A stretch of DNA of 64,000 nucleotides from Planotetraspora kaengkrachanensis (GTDB lineage Bacteria; Actinomycetota; Actinomycetes; Streptosporangiales; Streptosporangiaceae): contig NZ_BONV01000025.1 of the NCBI RefSeq assembly GCF_016862895.1, positions 1-64,000 of the forward strand, given 5' to 3'. Shown one piece after another: positions 47,467 through 56,588 of this stretch (the first letter of the stretch is position 1; the number at the start of each line of letters is the position of its first letter). The notes beneath the pieces are model-generated. The model was given only the letters and a program-made list of their open reading frames with translations, did not search any database and was not told where the DNA came from. The position numbers and the translations under genes are program-made.

Positions 47467-48501
47467 ATGTCCCACCACCTCGATTCACCGATCGCCCGCA
47501 AGGACCCGCGCCTGGACATCACCGATCTCTACGTCTTCCGAGGAGAGCGCGGCACCGTCTTCGTGACGAACCACAGTCACTCGCTCGCCGGTGACGACGT
47601 CCCCCGGGGCCTGCATCCGGAGGGCACGTACGAGTTCAAGATCGACGTGGGCGGCGATGCCGTCGAGGATCTGACCTACCGCTTCACCTTCGGCGATCGC
47701 GACGAACAGGGAACGCAGGCGTACCAGGTGCGACGCCTCGCCGGCCCCGAGGCGCGCGACGCCTCCGCCGCCGGGACGCCGATCGCCCAGGGCCGTACCG
47801 GTGAGACCGTGGACCTCGACGGCGGCGGCCGGGCATGGGTGGGCGAGGCCGGTGACCCGTTCTGGATCGAGCCTGACGTCCTGCACGCGGTCGGCAAGGC
47901 GTTCCACGAAGGCACCACGGTCGATCTCTCCGGCTGGGACCCCGCGGAGGCGAAGAACGCGTTCGCCGGGCACACGGTCTACTCGATCGTGCTGGAGATC
48001 GCCGACGAGGAACTGCTGCCGGCGGCAGGACCGGACCGCAGGGTGGGCGTGTGGGGCCTGGCGTCCCTCGCCACAGACGCGGGAGGTCGGCGGCCGGTCA
48101 ACCGGGCCGGCCTACCCATGATCCATCCGCTGTTCACCCAGTTCGACGAGGACCTCGGCGACAGGCTGAACACCAACCTGCCGGCCGAGGATCTGGAGAT
48201 CCACGGCGCCACGGTCGCCGCCATGGTGTCCGGCGTGGTGCGGGCGTACGGCACCGCCGAGGATCCGGAGGACTACGCGCGGGCCGTCGTCTACAAGATC
48301 TTCCCCAATGTCCTGCCCTACACCATCGGCACCCCCGCGTCCTTCGGGTTCGCCGGGTGGAACGGCCGCTCACTCACCGACAACGCACCGGACGTCATGT
48401 TCTCCTTCGCCTGCGACATCCCGGTGACCATCGGCATCACCAGGCGGTCCGTCACGTCCGAGCCGACGCGAACCTTCCCCTACGTGCCGCCGGCGCCCTG
48501 A
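47467..48501 (+). CDS. DUF4331 family protein
   Basis: It is 344 residues with S-H-H-L-D-S-P at the extreme N-terminus, then D-I-T-D-L-Y-V-F and D-N-A-P-D-V-M-F-S near the end, the signature of DUF4331. No signal peptide is seen, so it may be cytoplasmic. Function unknown; the divergent LysR gene suggests inducible expression. Confidence 0.85.
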   Translation: MSHHLDSPIARKDPRLDITDLYVFRGERGTVFVTNHSHSLAGDDVPRGLHPEGTYEFKIDVGGDAVEDLTYRFTFGDRDEQGTQAYQVRRLAGPEARDASAAGTPIAQGRTGETVDLDGGGRAWVGEAGDPFWIEPDVLHAVGKAFHEGTTVDLSGWDPAEAKNAFAGHTVYSIVLEIADEELLPAAGPDRRVGVWGLASLATDAGGRRPVNRAGLPMIHPLFTQFDEDLGDRLNTNLPAEDLEIHGATVAAMVSGVVRAYGTAEDPEDYARAVVYKIFPNVLPYTIGTPASFGFAGWNGRSLTDNAPDVMFSFACDIPVTIGITRRSVTSEPTRTFPYVPPAP

Positions 48502-48737
48502 CTCAGCCCCGCTGAGGGCGAACACGGACCCAGCCGTCACGCGAGGGGCGCCGCCCTGCCTGGACAAGGTCGGGTACGGAGCCCAGCCGTCACACGAGGG
48601 GCGCGGCCGGGATCTGGACTGAGGAGTGAGCGGGGAGCGAGGAACGAGCGACCCCGAACGACGAGGGAAGACCCGGCCTAAAGGGCGCCCCGAGCACGCG
48701 CGAGCGAAGCGAGCGCAATCAAATACAGCGAGCGCAA
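48502..48737. repeat. Intergenic direct repeats after the DUF4331 gene
   Basis: A 23-bp sequence, CCCAGCCGTCACGCGAGGGG plus CGC, at 48529-48551 recurs with one mismatch at 48582-48604, 53 bp away. Near the MarR stop, GCGAGCGCAATCAAA appears at about 48709 and again at about 48729. No coding gene is visible in this 236-bp gap between convergent genes. Confidence 0.6.
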
Positions 48738-49283
48738 TCAAACGCTGAAGTCGCCGGCCGCGACTCGGAGCGTCTTCAGCAGGTCGAACATCTCGCCAAG
48801 CTCGTCGTCGCCGTACATGCCCATGCCGAAGCCGGCCTCCATGAGGTCGGCGGTCGCCCGGGTCACCGCGTCGCGGCCCGCGTCGGTGATGTGGGCGAGG
48901 ACGCCGCGGCCGTCCTTGGGGTTGCGCATCCGCTTGACCAGGCCGGCCTTCTCCAGCCGGTCGACGGTGTTCGTCACGCTGGTCGGGTGGACCATGAGAC
49001 GTTCGCCGATCTTGGACAGGGGCAGGGCGCCCGCGCGGCTGAACGTGAGCAGCACCAGTGCCTCATAGCGGGCGAAGGTCAGGTCGTACGGCTTCAGCAG
49101 CGTGTCCAGCTGCGCCAGCAGGATCTGGTGGGCTCGCATGATCGACGTCACGGCGGCCATGGCGGACGACGGGCCGAACTTCTCGCGCCAGGTCTCCGCG
49201 GCGCGCTCGATCGGGTCGAACGGCAGGTTCAGCGGCCGGGAACCGCTGACCGGGAGCTGGCTTGAACTGGGCGGAAGGGACAC
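48738..49283 (-). CDS. MarR-family transcriptional regulator
   Basis: It is 181 residues. The winged helix lies around 65-140: L-T-F-A-R-Y-E-A-L-V-L-L-T-F, recognition helix H-P-T-S-V-T-N-T-V-D-R-L-E-K, wing K-R-M-R-N-P-K-D-G-R. GTG 49283 is chosen because TACCGT lies 8 nt upstream, as in other likely leaderless genes here; GTG/ATG codons further up would extend it by up to 15 residues. Ligand unknown. Confidence 0.85.
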   Translation of the reverse strand: MSLPPSSSQLPVSGSRPLNLPFDPIERAAETWREKFGPSSAMAAVTSIMRAHQILLAQLDTLLKPYDLTFARYEALVLLTFSRAGALPLSKIGERLMVHPTSVTNTVDRLEKAGLVKRMRNPKDGRGVLAHITDAGRDAVTRATADLMEAGFGMGMYGDDELGEMFDLLKTLRVAAGDFSV

Positions 49284-49619
49284 AGCGATATACGGTATCG
49301 CGACGGCTTTCGTGATCGGCCCGCGCACGTAGCGTAACTGAATTCATTCCTTGACCCCAGAACTCCCTCCCTCAGGGTCACGCTCCGTTATGGTTGCCAC
49401 GTCAAAAGGTGAGGCGGCGGCAAACCCGGTGGCCCGGGGAGCCCGGTCTGCTAGCGCAGGCTGTGGCGAGGCCGATGGAAGACCAGCGCCGGGGGGAACG
49501 GCGCGGTCCCACGCCCCGCTCACACAGGCACGGGGGGTGCTTGATGGGCAGCATGCCTGTCCCGGCGCGTAGCGCGCGCCGTATATCGACGAAGGCGTGG
49601 CCGGGGGCCGCGCTGGACC
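49284..49619. other. 336-bp gap with strong secondary structure, no gene seen
   Basis: TGACCC/GGGTCA near 49354-49382, GCGCCG/CGGCGC around the G-rich tract near 49488, and GC-rich palindromes near 49575-49600 can all fold. It must hold promoters for the divergent MarR and membrane-protein genes. It looks like a structured 5' leader, but it does not match any riboswitch class I know. Confidence 0.4.
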
Positions 49620-51440
49620 GTGGGTAACCACAGAGGCGTTTCACGCGAGGAGCTCAAGCACGGCACGGTCGTCACGGTGACCGTGTTGCTGGCGCTCGGG
49701 CTCGTCGTCGCGTGGAGCGCCTTGATACCCGGCTTCATGAGCTGGGACGACATCGTGATGGCGGTCATCGGCTCGCTCCGGCTCACGGGCCCGGTGGCCG
49801 CGGCTTTCGCGGCGTGGGTGGCGGTGCGCAAGCATCGCGCCAGCAGCGGCAAGGCCGTCACTCCGTGGCGGGCCGTCAAGGCCCCGCTCGCGATCCTCGT
49901 CGTCGTGACCGGCTCGTTCGCCACCACGGTCCTGGTGCTCGGGCTGCGTGCCGGTCTGGGCGAGCAACCGGGACGCCTGGTGCCCAGCGGCCTGGCGATG
50001 TGCGTCGCCTCGCTGGCTCTTTATGTGGTCGTGGGCTGGATCGTCGGCTGGTTGCTCCCCCTCATCGCCACGCCGGCGATCGCGGGTCTCGGCACCTATG
50101 TGCTGTTCACCTGGCTGGCCGGCAATTTCACCTGGGCCGACAGGCTCGCGCCCTCGACGCGGGAGCCGTACGACCTGTTCGAGGGGATGAGCACGACCGC
50201 GTTCACCGACCAGACGTTGTGGCTGCTCGGCCTGAGTACCGCGTTGCTGCTCGGCTGGGTGGCGCTCGTCACCGGGCGGATGCTCGCGCTCGCCGCCGCG
50301 GTGATCGCCGTCATGGCCGCGGGGACGGGTGCCGCCCGGCTGGTCACCGAGCCCCAGACCGTGGCGGCGAGCGAGCGCCTGGTCTACAGCTGCCAGGAGT
50401 GGCCGATCACGGTGTGTGTGCATCCCGCGATGCGTGCGGGTCTCACCGAGCTGGTGAGCTCGTTCACGACGATCGCGGCCAGGCTGGCGGGGACTCCGGC
50501 GGCGTTCAACCGGGTCGAGCAGCACTCCCCCGATGACGGCGACCAGGCGTACCCCGGGGTGGCCTTCATCCACATCGACGACCTGAACGACGGGTACGCC
50601 GACCGCGCCGCGGGCGAGTTCCTCGACCGGCTGGCCAAGCCGTGCCCGGGGACGGTGACCGCGGGCTATCGGGCGATCGTGATCTCGTGGCTCCGCAACG
50701 AGCCCCTCTCGGCGGGGCCGCTGCCCGAGCATCGGTACGCCGCGGTGTGGTTCTCCGAGCTGACCGAGACCCAGCGGCGCGACTGGCTGCGCATGTTCTA
50801 TTCGGACTTCGTCTCGTGCGGGCTGCAGAGCAGGCACTTCGGCGGCGGCGCGAGGCAGGCGGACCCGAACATGACCGGGTACCCGGTCCACGACGACGCC
50901 CACTTCGCGCCCGTGTACCCCGTCGCGCCCAGCCCCGGCGGCTACCCGTCCCTTGCGCCCGTCGTGCCCTCGCCGTCCGGGCCGGCCGGGCAGGTCCCCG
51001 GCGGCGTACCCGCTCCGGTCGGAATCCCCGGAACGGGTACGGGGACGACGCCCGGGCCGGTCCCGGGATCCGGCGGCGGCACGGGGCAGGGCACCGGGCC
51101 GGACGGCGGAGCGGGCTCCGGAACCGGCGGCGGCGCCTCTCCCGAGCCCGGAGCCTCCCAGGGCCCGGGAACCGGCTCCGGGACCGTTCCCGACGCTCCA
51201 GGCAGCCCCGGCCCGGAGCAGGACCCGCCCCGGCGTGACGGCGGCGAGACGACGGGCACCCAGCCCGGCGAGGGCACGGGCACGGAGGGGGCCGGCCGGG
51301 ATGGGGGCCAGGATTCGCGCCGGGGCACCGACTTCCGCCCGGGCCAGGAGCGCCTCCCGGGTGACCGCACCGCGCTGTCACCCGTGGGCGCCTCGGACGG
51401 CTTTCGCGGGCACCGCCATCATCACGATTTCCAGTGGTGA
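49620..51440 (+). CDS. Unrecognised multi-pass membrane protein with Gly/Pro tail
   Basis: It is 606 residues. Six or seven membrane segments occupy 1-255; then a soluble domain (about 265-420) with paired cysteines (Y-S-C-Q-E-W and T-V-C-V-H-P) similar to a region seen in ABC-2-like actinobacterial proteins; then about 180 residues of G/P/T-rich tail ending H-R-H-H-H-D-F-Q-W. The GTG start lacks a clear ribosome site. Function unknown. Confidence 0.65.
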   Translation: MGNHRGVSREELKHGTVVTVTVLLALGLVVAWSALIPGFMSWDDIVMAVIGSLRLTGPVAAAFAAWVAVRKHRASSGKAVTPWRAVKAPLAILVVVTGSFATTVLVLGLRAGLGEQPGRLVPSGLAMCVASLALYVVVGWIVGWLLPLIATPAIAGLGTYVLFTWLAGNFTWADRLAPSTREPYDLFEGMSTTAFTDQTLWLLGLSTALLLGWVALVTGRMLALAAAVIAVMAAGTGAARLVTEPQTVAASERLVYSCQEWPITVCVHPAMRAGLTELVSSFTTIAARLAGTPAAFNRVEQHSPDDGDQAYPGVAFIHIDDLNDGYADRAAGEFLDRLAKPCPGTVTAGYRAIVISWLRNEPLSAGPLPEHRYAAVWFSELTETQRRDWLRMFYSDFVSCGLQSRHFGGGARQADPNMTGYPVHDDAHFAPVYPVAPSPGGYPSLAPVVPSPSGPAGQVPGGVPAPVGIPGTGTGTTPGPVPGSGGGTGQGTGPDGGAGSGTGGGASPEPGASQGPGTGSGTVPDAPGSPGPEQDPPRRDGGETTGTQPGEGTGTEGAGRDGGQDSRRGTDFRPGQERLPGDRTALSPVGASDGFRGHRHHHDFQW

Positions 51441-51526
51441 ACCGGCCGTGCCAACCGTTTCCCAGGCGACCCAGGCGGCGATCACGTGGATGTGAGATCG
51501 GGAGAATAAGGGGAAGATGTCCTCCC

Positions 51527-52216
51527 GTGGACCGTCAGACCCGACCCCTCCCCACGCCGGACACCGACGAACCCGTCCCCCGGCGCCCACGTAGAGGCTG
51601 GCGACTGCTCGCCGGCTTCCTTTTCGTCATCCTCCTGGTCGTCGTGGGTGCACGCCTGACCTGGTCGTGGCTGAACCCGCTCGGGGAGGAGACCATCGAC
51701 CGCAGCAGCCCGGTGCTGCTGAAGTCGATCCAGAATCTCAGCCGATACGAGGCCGCCACGGGCAACTTCCAGGTCATCGTGGACCTGGAGAAGGACGCCA
51801 ACTTCCTGCCCGACGCCATAAAGGGAACCAGGACGCTGTTCGTGGGCGTGGGCGGTGTGGACGCCTACGTCGACTTCTCCGGGCTCTCCAAGGACGCGAT
51901 CACCGTCTCTCCCGACGGCAAGACCGTGACAGTACGGCTGCCGCACGCCCAGTTGGAGAAACCGAACCTGGACAACCAGAAGTCCTATGTGTTCGCCCAG
52001 CAACGGGGCCTGTTCGACCGGGTGTCGGACTTCCTGTCCGCCTCGCCGGCGAACCAGCAGGAGCTGTACGTGCTGGCCGAGCAGAAGATCGCCGAGACCG
52101 CGGCCTCGAGCGACCTGCGCAACCGGGCCGACCAGAACACCAAGGCGACGCTGGAGGGCATGCTGAAGGCCCTCGGCTTCACGACCGTGGTCATCGAGTA
52201 CAGCGGCGAGCCGTGA
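51527..52216 (+). CDS. DUF4230 membrane-anchored protein
   Basis: It is 229 residues: a basic N-terminus, one membrane segment (about 27-47) and an exported domain with L-K-S-I-Q-N-L-S-R-Y-E-A-A-T-G-N-F-Q-V and F-V-G-V-G-G-V-D-A-Y-V-D-F. The family is of unknown function, found as single-pass proteins. The GTG at 51527 follows AGGGGAAGA. It converges on meaB. Confidence 0.85.
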   Translation: MDRQTRPLPTPDTDEPVPRRPRRGWRLLAGFLFVILLVVVGARLTWSWLNPLGEETIDRSSPVLLKSIQNLSRYEAATGNFQVIVDLEKDANFLPDAIKGTRTLFVGVGGVDAYVDFSGLSKDAITVSPDGKTVTVRLPHAQLEKPNLDNQKSYVFAQQRGLFDRVSDFLSASPANQQELYVLAEQKIAETAASSDLRNRADQNTKATLEGMLKALGFTTVVIEYSGEP

Positions 52217-52242
52217 CCCCCATGACCCCCCGGGCTCCGCGG

Positions 52243-52272
52243 GTCCCCTCCCCCGTCCGCGGGGAGGGGGAC
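52243..52272. terminator. Bidirectional hairpin between DUF4230 and meaB genes
   Basis: CCCCTCCCC (52245-52253) pairs with GGGGAGGGG (52261-52269), loop CGTCCGC. Both neighbouring genes converge on it. Confidence 0.65.
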
Positions 52273-52289
52273 CACCCGGCCTGAGGGGG

Positions 52290-53249
52290 TCAGCCGAGCG
52301 CGGCGATGAGGTCGTCCGCGGCGGAGTAGGGATCGACGGCGCCCGCGAGCAGGCGCTCGGCGAGCCCGTCGAGCCGGTCCGTGTGCGGATCGGCGAGCCG
52401 GGACCTTATCTGCGCGAGCGCGATGGCCTCGATCTCGTCTCTGGCGCGGGCCAGCCTCCGGCGGCGGAACTCTCCTGACTCCTCCAGGTGGGCGGCGTGC
52501 TTGTCGAGGGCGGCGAGCAACTCCTCGGCGCCCTCGCCCTTCGCCGCCACCGTGGGCACGATGGGCGGCCGCCACGGCGCGGTCGCGAGCGCGACCATGT
52601 TCCGCAGGTCGCGCAGCGTCGCCTGGAGGCCGTCGCGGTCGGCCTTGTTGACGACGAACACGTCGGCGACCTCGAGGATCCCCGCCTTCGCCGCCTGGAT
52701 GCCGTCGCCCATCCCCGGAGCCAGCAGCACGAGCGTCGTGTCGGCCAGGCGGGCGACGTCGACCTCGGCCTGGCCGACTCCCACGGTCTCGACGAGGATG
52801 ACGTCGCATCCTGCCGCGTCGAGGACGCGCAGCGCCTGCGGCGTCGCCCACGCCAGCCCGCCGAGGTGCCCTCTGCTGGCCATGCTGCGGATGAAGACGT
52901 CGGGGTCGGTCGCGTGCTCCTGCATCCGGACGCGGTCGCCGAGCAGCGCGCCGCCGGTGAAGGGGCTCGAGGGGTCGACGGCGAGCACGCCGACCCGGCT
53001 GCCGCGGGCGCGGAAGGCCCGGATGAGCATGCCCGTCGTCGTCGACTTCCCGACGCCGGGCGCGCCCGTCAGGCCGATCACCCTCGCGCTGTACGGCTTG
53101 CGCGTCCCGGTCGCGAGCTCGGCCATGACCTCGCGGAGCGTCGCGGCACGTTCGGGTGCCCTCACGGCGTTCTCGACCAGGGAGAGCAGCCTGGCCACCG
53201 CGCGCGGCCGGCCGCGTCGCGCGTCGGCGGCGAGCTCGCGGACGTCCAC
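52290..53249 (-). CDS. meaB: Methylmalonyl-CoA mutase-associated GTPase MeaB
   Basis: This P-loop GTPase protects and reloads B12 acyl-CoA mutases. It is 319 residues with Walker A T-G-A-P-G-V-G-K-S-T (61-70), V-D-P-S-S-P-F-T-G-G-A-L-L-G-D-R and E-T-V-G-V-G-Q-A-E-V-D-V, and the N-K-A-D guanine motif. The GTG start at 53249 is 2 bp after the thiolase stop, so the genes are coupled. Its client may be the acyl-CoA mutase at 42.6-44.3 kb or a mutase elsewhere. Confidence 0.95.
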   Translation of the reverse strand: MDVRELAADARRGRPRAVARLLSLVENAVRAPERAATLREVMAELATGTRKPYSARVIGLTGAPGVGKSTTTGMLIRAFRARGSRVGVLAVDPSSPFTGGALLGDRVRMQEHATDPDVFIRSMASRGHLGGLAWATPQALRVLDAAGCDVILVETVGVGQAEVDVARLADTTLVLLAPGMGDGIQAAKAGILEVADVFVVNKADRDGLQATLRDLRNMVALATAPWRPPIVPTVAAKGEGAEELLAALDKHAAHLEESGEFRRRRLARARDEIEAIALAQIRSRLADPHTDRLDGLAERLLAGAVDPYSAADDLIAALG

Positions 53250-53251
53250 GG

Positions 53252-54451
53252 TCAGCTTCCGTCGCGACCGGAGGGGACCCGGATGATCAGGGCGTCGCCC
53301 TGGCCTCCGCCGCCGCACAGGCCCGCGGCGCCCAGGCCGCCGCCGCGGCGCCTGAGCTCGTGCGCGAGCGTCAGCACGATGCGCGCGCCGGAGGCGCCGA
53401 TCGGGTGGCCCAGGGCGATGCCGCCGCCGTTGACGTTGACCTTGTCGAGCGGGATGTCCAGTTCCTTCGCCGACTGGAGCACCACCTGGGCGAACGCCTC
53501 GTTGATCTCGACCAGGTCGAGATCGCCCGTCGTCACCCCCTGCTTGCCGAGAGCCTGCTTGATCGCGTTGGCGGGCTGGGACTGGAGCGAGTTGTCCGGT
53601 CCGGCCACGTTCCCGTGCGCGCCGATCTCGGCGAGCCAGTCGAGACCGAGCTCCTCGGCCCGGGTACGGGACATGACCACGACGGCCACGGCGCCGTCGG
53701 AGATCTGCGAGGCCGACCCCGCGGTGATCGTGCCGTCCTTCGTGAACGCTGGGCGCAGCCGGGACAGGCCCTCCACGGTGGTGTCGGGGCGGATGCCCTC
53801 GTCCGCGGAGAACAGGACCGGATCTCCCTTCCGCTGCGGCAGGGAGACGGGGACGATCTCGTCGTCGAACAGGCCGTTCTTGGTCGCCTGGGCGGCGAGC
53901 TGATGCGACCGGGCGGAGAACTCGTCCTGCTCCTGGCGTGTCAGGCCGAGCCGCGCGTTGTGGTGCTCGGTCGACTCCCCCATCGCGACCTGGTCGTAGG
54001 CGTCGGTGAGGCCGTCGTGCGCCATCGAGTCGACGATGGCCGCGTCGCCGTACTTCACGCCCTTGCGCAGACCCGGCAGCAGGTGGGGCGCGTTGGTCAT
54101 CGACTCCATGCCGCCGGCGACGACGATGTCGAACTCCCCCGCCCGGATGAGCTGGTCGGCCAAGGCGATGGCGTCGAGGCCCGACAGGCACACCTTGTTG
54201 ATGGTGAGCGAGGGGACCGTCATGGGTATGCCCGCCTTCACGGCGGCCTGCCGCGAAGGAATCTGACCGGCCCCGGCCTGGAGAACCTGCCCCATGATCA
54301 CGTACTGCACCTGGTCGGGAGCCACCCCCGCACGCGACAGGGCGGCTTCGATGGCGATGCCGCCGAGGTCGGCGGCGGAAAGGTCGGCGAGCGAGCCCAG
54401 GAGCCTTCCGGTGGGCGTGCGAGCTCCGGCGACGATGACGGAACCAGACAT
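53252..54451 (-). CDS. Acetyl-CoA C-acetyltransferase (thiolase)
   Basis: It condenses or cleaves acetyl-CoA and acetoacetyl-CoA. It is 399 residues with acyl-enzyme cysteine C88 in [15 protein letters not shown] and the second cysteine in L-C-G-G-G-G-Q-G. The ATG at 54451 has GGAGG 8 nt upstream. The order thiolase-meaB opposite mce matches the Streptomyces region around filP. Confidence 0.95.
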   Translation of the reverse strand: MSGSVIVAGARTPTGRLLGSLADLSAADLGGIAIEAALSRAGVAPDQVQYVIMGQVLQAGAGQIPSRQAAVKAGIPMTVPSLTINKVCLSGLDAIALADQLIRAGEFDIVVAGGMESMTNAPHLLPGLRKGVKYGDAAIVDSMAHDGLTDAYDQVAMGESTEHHNARLGLTRQEQDEFSARSHQLAAQATKNGLFDDEIVPVSLPQRKGDPVLFSADEGIRPDTTVEGLSRLRPAFTKDGTITAGSASQISDGAVAVVVMSRTRAEELGLDWLAEIGAHGNVAGPDNSLQSQPANAIKQALGKQGVTTGDLDLVEINEAFAQVVLQSAKELDIPLDKVNVNGGGIALGHPIGASGARIVLTLAHELRRRGGGLGAAGLCGGGGQGDALIIRVPSGRDGS

Positions 54452-54561
54452 TCGAGGGGCCTCCATCACGAGATCAGGGCGACGGTGCCACCATACCCAG
54501 CAGGCACCGGTCGACTGCGAGAGCGCCCACCGCCGAACGACACACGAAACGGAGTCCGGAA

Positions 54562-54984
54562 ATGCTGCTCAGGATCGATCATGTGGGAATCGCCTGCCAC
54601 AATCTGAGCGAGAAGATCGAATTCTACGAGTCGGTGTTCGGCCTGACCGTCGTGAGCCGGGAGATCAACGAGGAGCAGGGCGTCCGGGAGGCCATGCTGC
54701 ATGTGGCGGACGGCGATCAGGGCGCCTCCTACGTGCAACTGCTGGAGCCGCTCCACCCCGACACCGCGGTGGGCAAGTTCCTGGCCAAGCGCGGAGAGGG
54801 TGTGCACCATGTGGGATACGGAGTGACCGACATCACCAAAGCCCTCGAGGAAATCTCCGCGAAAGGTGTTCGTTTGGTCGACGAAAGGCCGCGGCACGGA
54901 TCGATGGGGGCCTCCATCGCCTTTCTCCACCCGAAAGACATCGGAGGGGTGCTCACCGAACTGGTGGAGACATCCCGCCGTTGA
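54562..54984 (+). CDS. mce: Methylmalonyl-CoA epimerase
   Basis: It interconverts (2S)- and (2R)-methylmalonyl-CoA. It is 140 residues, two VOC half-domains, with metal ligands H7 (R-I-D-H-V-G-I), the G-V-H-H-V-G-Y histidine and E in V-L-T-E-L-V-E. It is divergent from the thiolase gene, forming a propionate/methylmalonyl module with meaB. Confidence 0.95.
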   Translation: MLLRIDHVGIACHNLSEKIEFYESVFGLTVVSREINEEQGVREAMLHVADGDQGASYVQLLEPLHPDTAVGKFLAKRGEGVHHVGYGVTDITKALEEISAKGVRLVDERPRHGSMGASIAFLHPKDIGGVLTELVETSRR

Positions 54985-55167
54985 TCCAAACGTAAGAAAC
55001 GTTCATACGTAACAAGTAGCGCAGAAAGTCGGAGAGGGCCGCCAAGGCAGCGGTGGCGGAGTACGCTGGCGTACCACCGGAGGTGGATGCCCGTGGGCTC
55101 CCCGCCTCGGATGTCCGAACCCCCCGTCCGGCCCGTGTAGCCGTCTCGACAACCAGGATCGAGCCTC

Positions 55168-56466
55168 ATGCAGTCCGACATCGACGCCCAGCTCAATAAT
55201 TTCTTCGAAGACGCCCCTTCTCGGGAATTCGACGTGGTGCTCAGGGGCTATGACCGGCACCAGGTCCACGACCACTTGAAGACGCTCGACACCGAGCTGC
55301 GTCAGGCGAGGGAGCAGGTTTCAGGTCTGCAGCGCGACCTGTCCGACTCGCAGCGGCAGCTACAGGAGCAGGAGCGCCCGACCTACTCCGGCCTCGGCGC
55401 CCGCATCGAGCAGTTGCTGCGCCTTGCCGAGGAGCAGGCCACCGAGCTCGTGCAGGCGGCCAGGTCCGAGGCGAACGAGATCAAGGCCGCGGCGCGGGTG
55501 GACGCAGCCGACCTGCGCGCCGCCGCGGAGAACGAGGCCGCCGAGAAGCGTGCCCTCGCCAACCGCGAGGCCGAGGACATGCGGGGCAACGCCGAGCGCG
55601 ACGCCGAGGAGATCCGCTCCACCGCCAAGCGCGAGTCCGACGAGCTGACCTCCACGACCGAGCGTGAGGTCGCCAAGCTGCGCGCCACCGCCGACCACGA
55701 GGTCGCGGAGAAGCGCGCCGACGCCGAGCGTGAGATCGCCAAGCTGCGCACCACGACCGAGCGTGAGGTCGCCCAGCTCCGCGCGTCCACCAAGCGTGAG
55801 CGCGACGAGGTGCTGACCACGGCCAAGCGCCAGGCCGACGAGATGCGCGCCCAGGCGCAGCGTGTGCTCGAGGAGTCCGAGGCCAAGCGGGCCCAGGACG
55901 AGGCCGAGTTCGAGATCCAGCTCGCCGCCCGCCGCGAGGACGCCGAGCGGCAGGAGGCCGAGCGGCACGCCACCGCCCAGGCCAACACGCAGAAGCTGGT
56001 CGCCGAGGCCGAGCAGCGGGCCGCGACCGCCGAGCAGCGGGCCACCAAGGCCACGCAGCAGGCCGACCAGACCCGCCGCGAGGCGGACACGCACGCCAAG
56101 CAGCTGCTGGCGAACGCCCGCAAGAACGCCGACCAGCTCGTCGCCGAGGCGAAGTCGAGCGCCGACTCGATCGTCACCGACGCCAAGAACGAGGCGGAGC
56201 GGACGCGGACCTCGATGCAGCGGCAGGTCGACGAGCTCACGCGTCAGCGCGACAGCATCACCAGCCACCTCGCCCAGCTGCGCCAGCTGCTCGGCGGCGC
56301 GGCGCTGCCGGGCATGGAGCCCGAGCCCGCTCCGGTCGCGGCTGCTCCGCCGAAGCCGGCCCTGTCGGCCGCGCCCCCGGTCAGCGAGAAGCCGGCCGCG
56401 CCGGCGCCCAAGCCGGTCGAGCCCGCCCCCAAGGCGGACGACGACGCCGAATGGTGGCAGGAGTAA
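55168..56466 (+). CDS. Scy/FilP-like coiled-coil cytoskeletal protein
   Basis: It is 432 residues. The N-terminus (F-D-V-V-L-R-G-Y-D-R-H-Q-V) has a DivIVA-like membrane-binding look, then one long A/E/R/K coiled coil (about 35-375) with repeated T-E-R-E-V-A-K-L-R-A blocks, and a P/A-rich tail ending D-A-E-W-W-Q-E. Length is between Streptomyces FilP (about 310) and Scy (over 1,300). Both Streptomyces genes lie beside mce, as this one does. Role inferred: polar growth scaffold. A perfect terminator follows. Confidence 0.85.
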   Translation: MQSDIDAQLNNFFEDAPSREFDVVLRGYDRHQVHDHLKTLDTELRQAREQVSGLQRDLSDSQRQLQEQERPTYSGLGARIEQLLRLAEEQATELVQAARSEANEIKAAARVDAADLRAAAENEAAEKRALANREAEDMRGNAERDAEEIRSTAKRESDELTSTTEREVAKLRATADHEVAEKRADAEREIAKLRTTTEREVAQLRASTKRERDEVLTTAKRQADEMRAQAQRVLEESEAKRAQDEAEFEIQLAARREDAERQEAERHATAQANTQKLVAEAEQRAATAEQRATKATQQADQTRREADTHAKQLLANARKNADQLVAEAKSSADSIVTDAKNEAERTRTSMQRQVDELTRQRDSITSHLAQLRQLLGGAALPGMEPEPAPVAAAPPKPALSAAPPVSEKPAAPAPKPVEPAPKADDDAEWWQE

Positions 56467-56500
56467 AGGTCGGCGCTTTCGGGGAGTAGGCGACGGCTAT

Positions 56501-56546
56501 CACGAAAGGGGCCCGGCGGGATCGTTCCCGCCGGGCCCCTTTCGTG
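56501..56546 (+). terminator. Perfect 21-bp stem terminator
   Basis: Arms 56501-56521 and 56526-56546 are exact complements closing on a TCGT tetraloop, with CGAAAG/CTTTCG at the base acting as a short T run on either strand. It ends the coiled-coil gene and also faces the convergent hydrolase. Confidence 0.9.
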
Positions 56547-56588
56547 TGCACACCAGTCGGCCTGGCTCCCCGCGGCCGAGCGCCACGC

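Noticed and set aside
49400-49480. Cobalamin, c-di-GMP or c-di-AMP riboswitch upstream of 49620
   Set aside because: Some words resemble riboswitch fragments (GGCAAACC, GGAAGACC), but the B12 box and the conserved GEMM or ydaO cores are missing.
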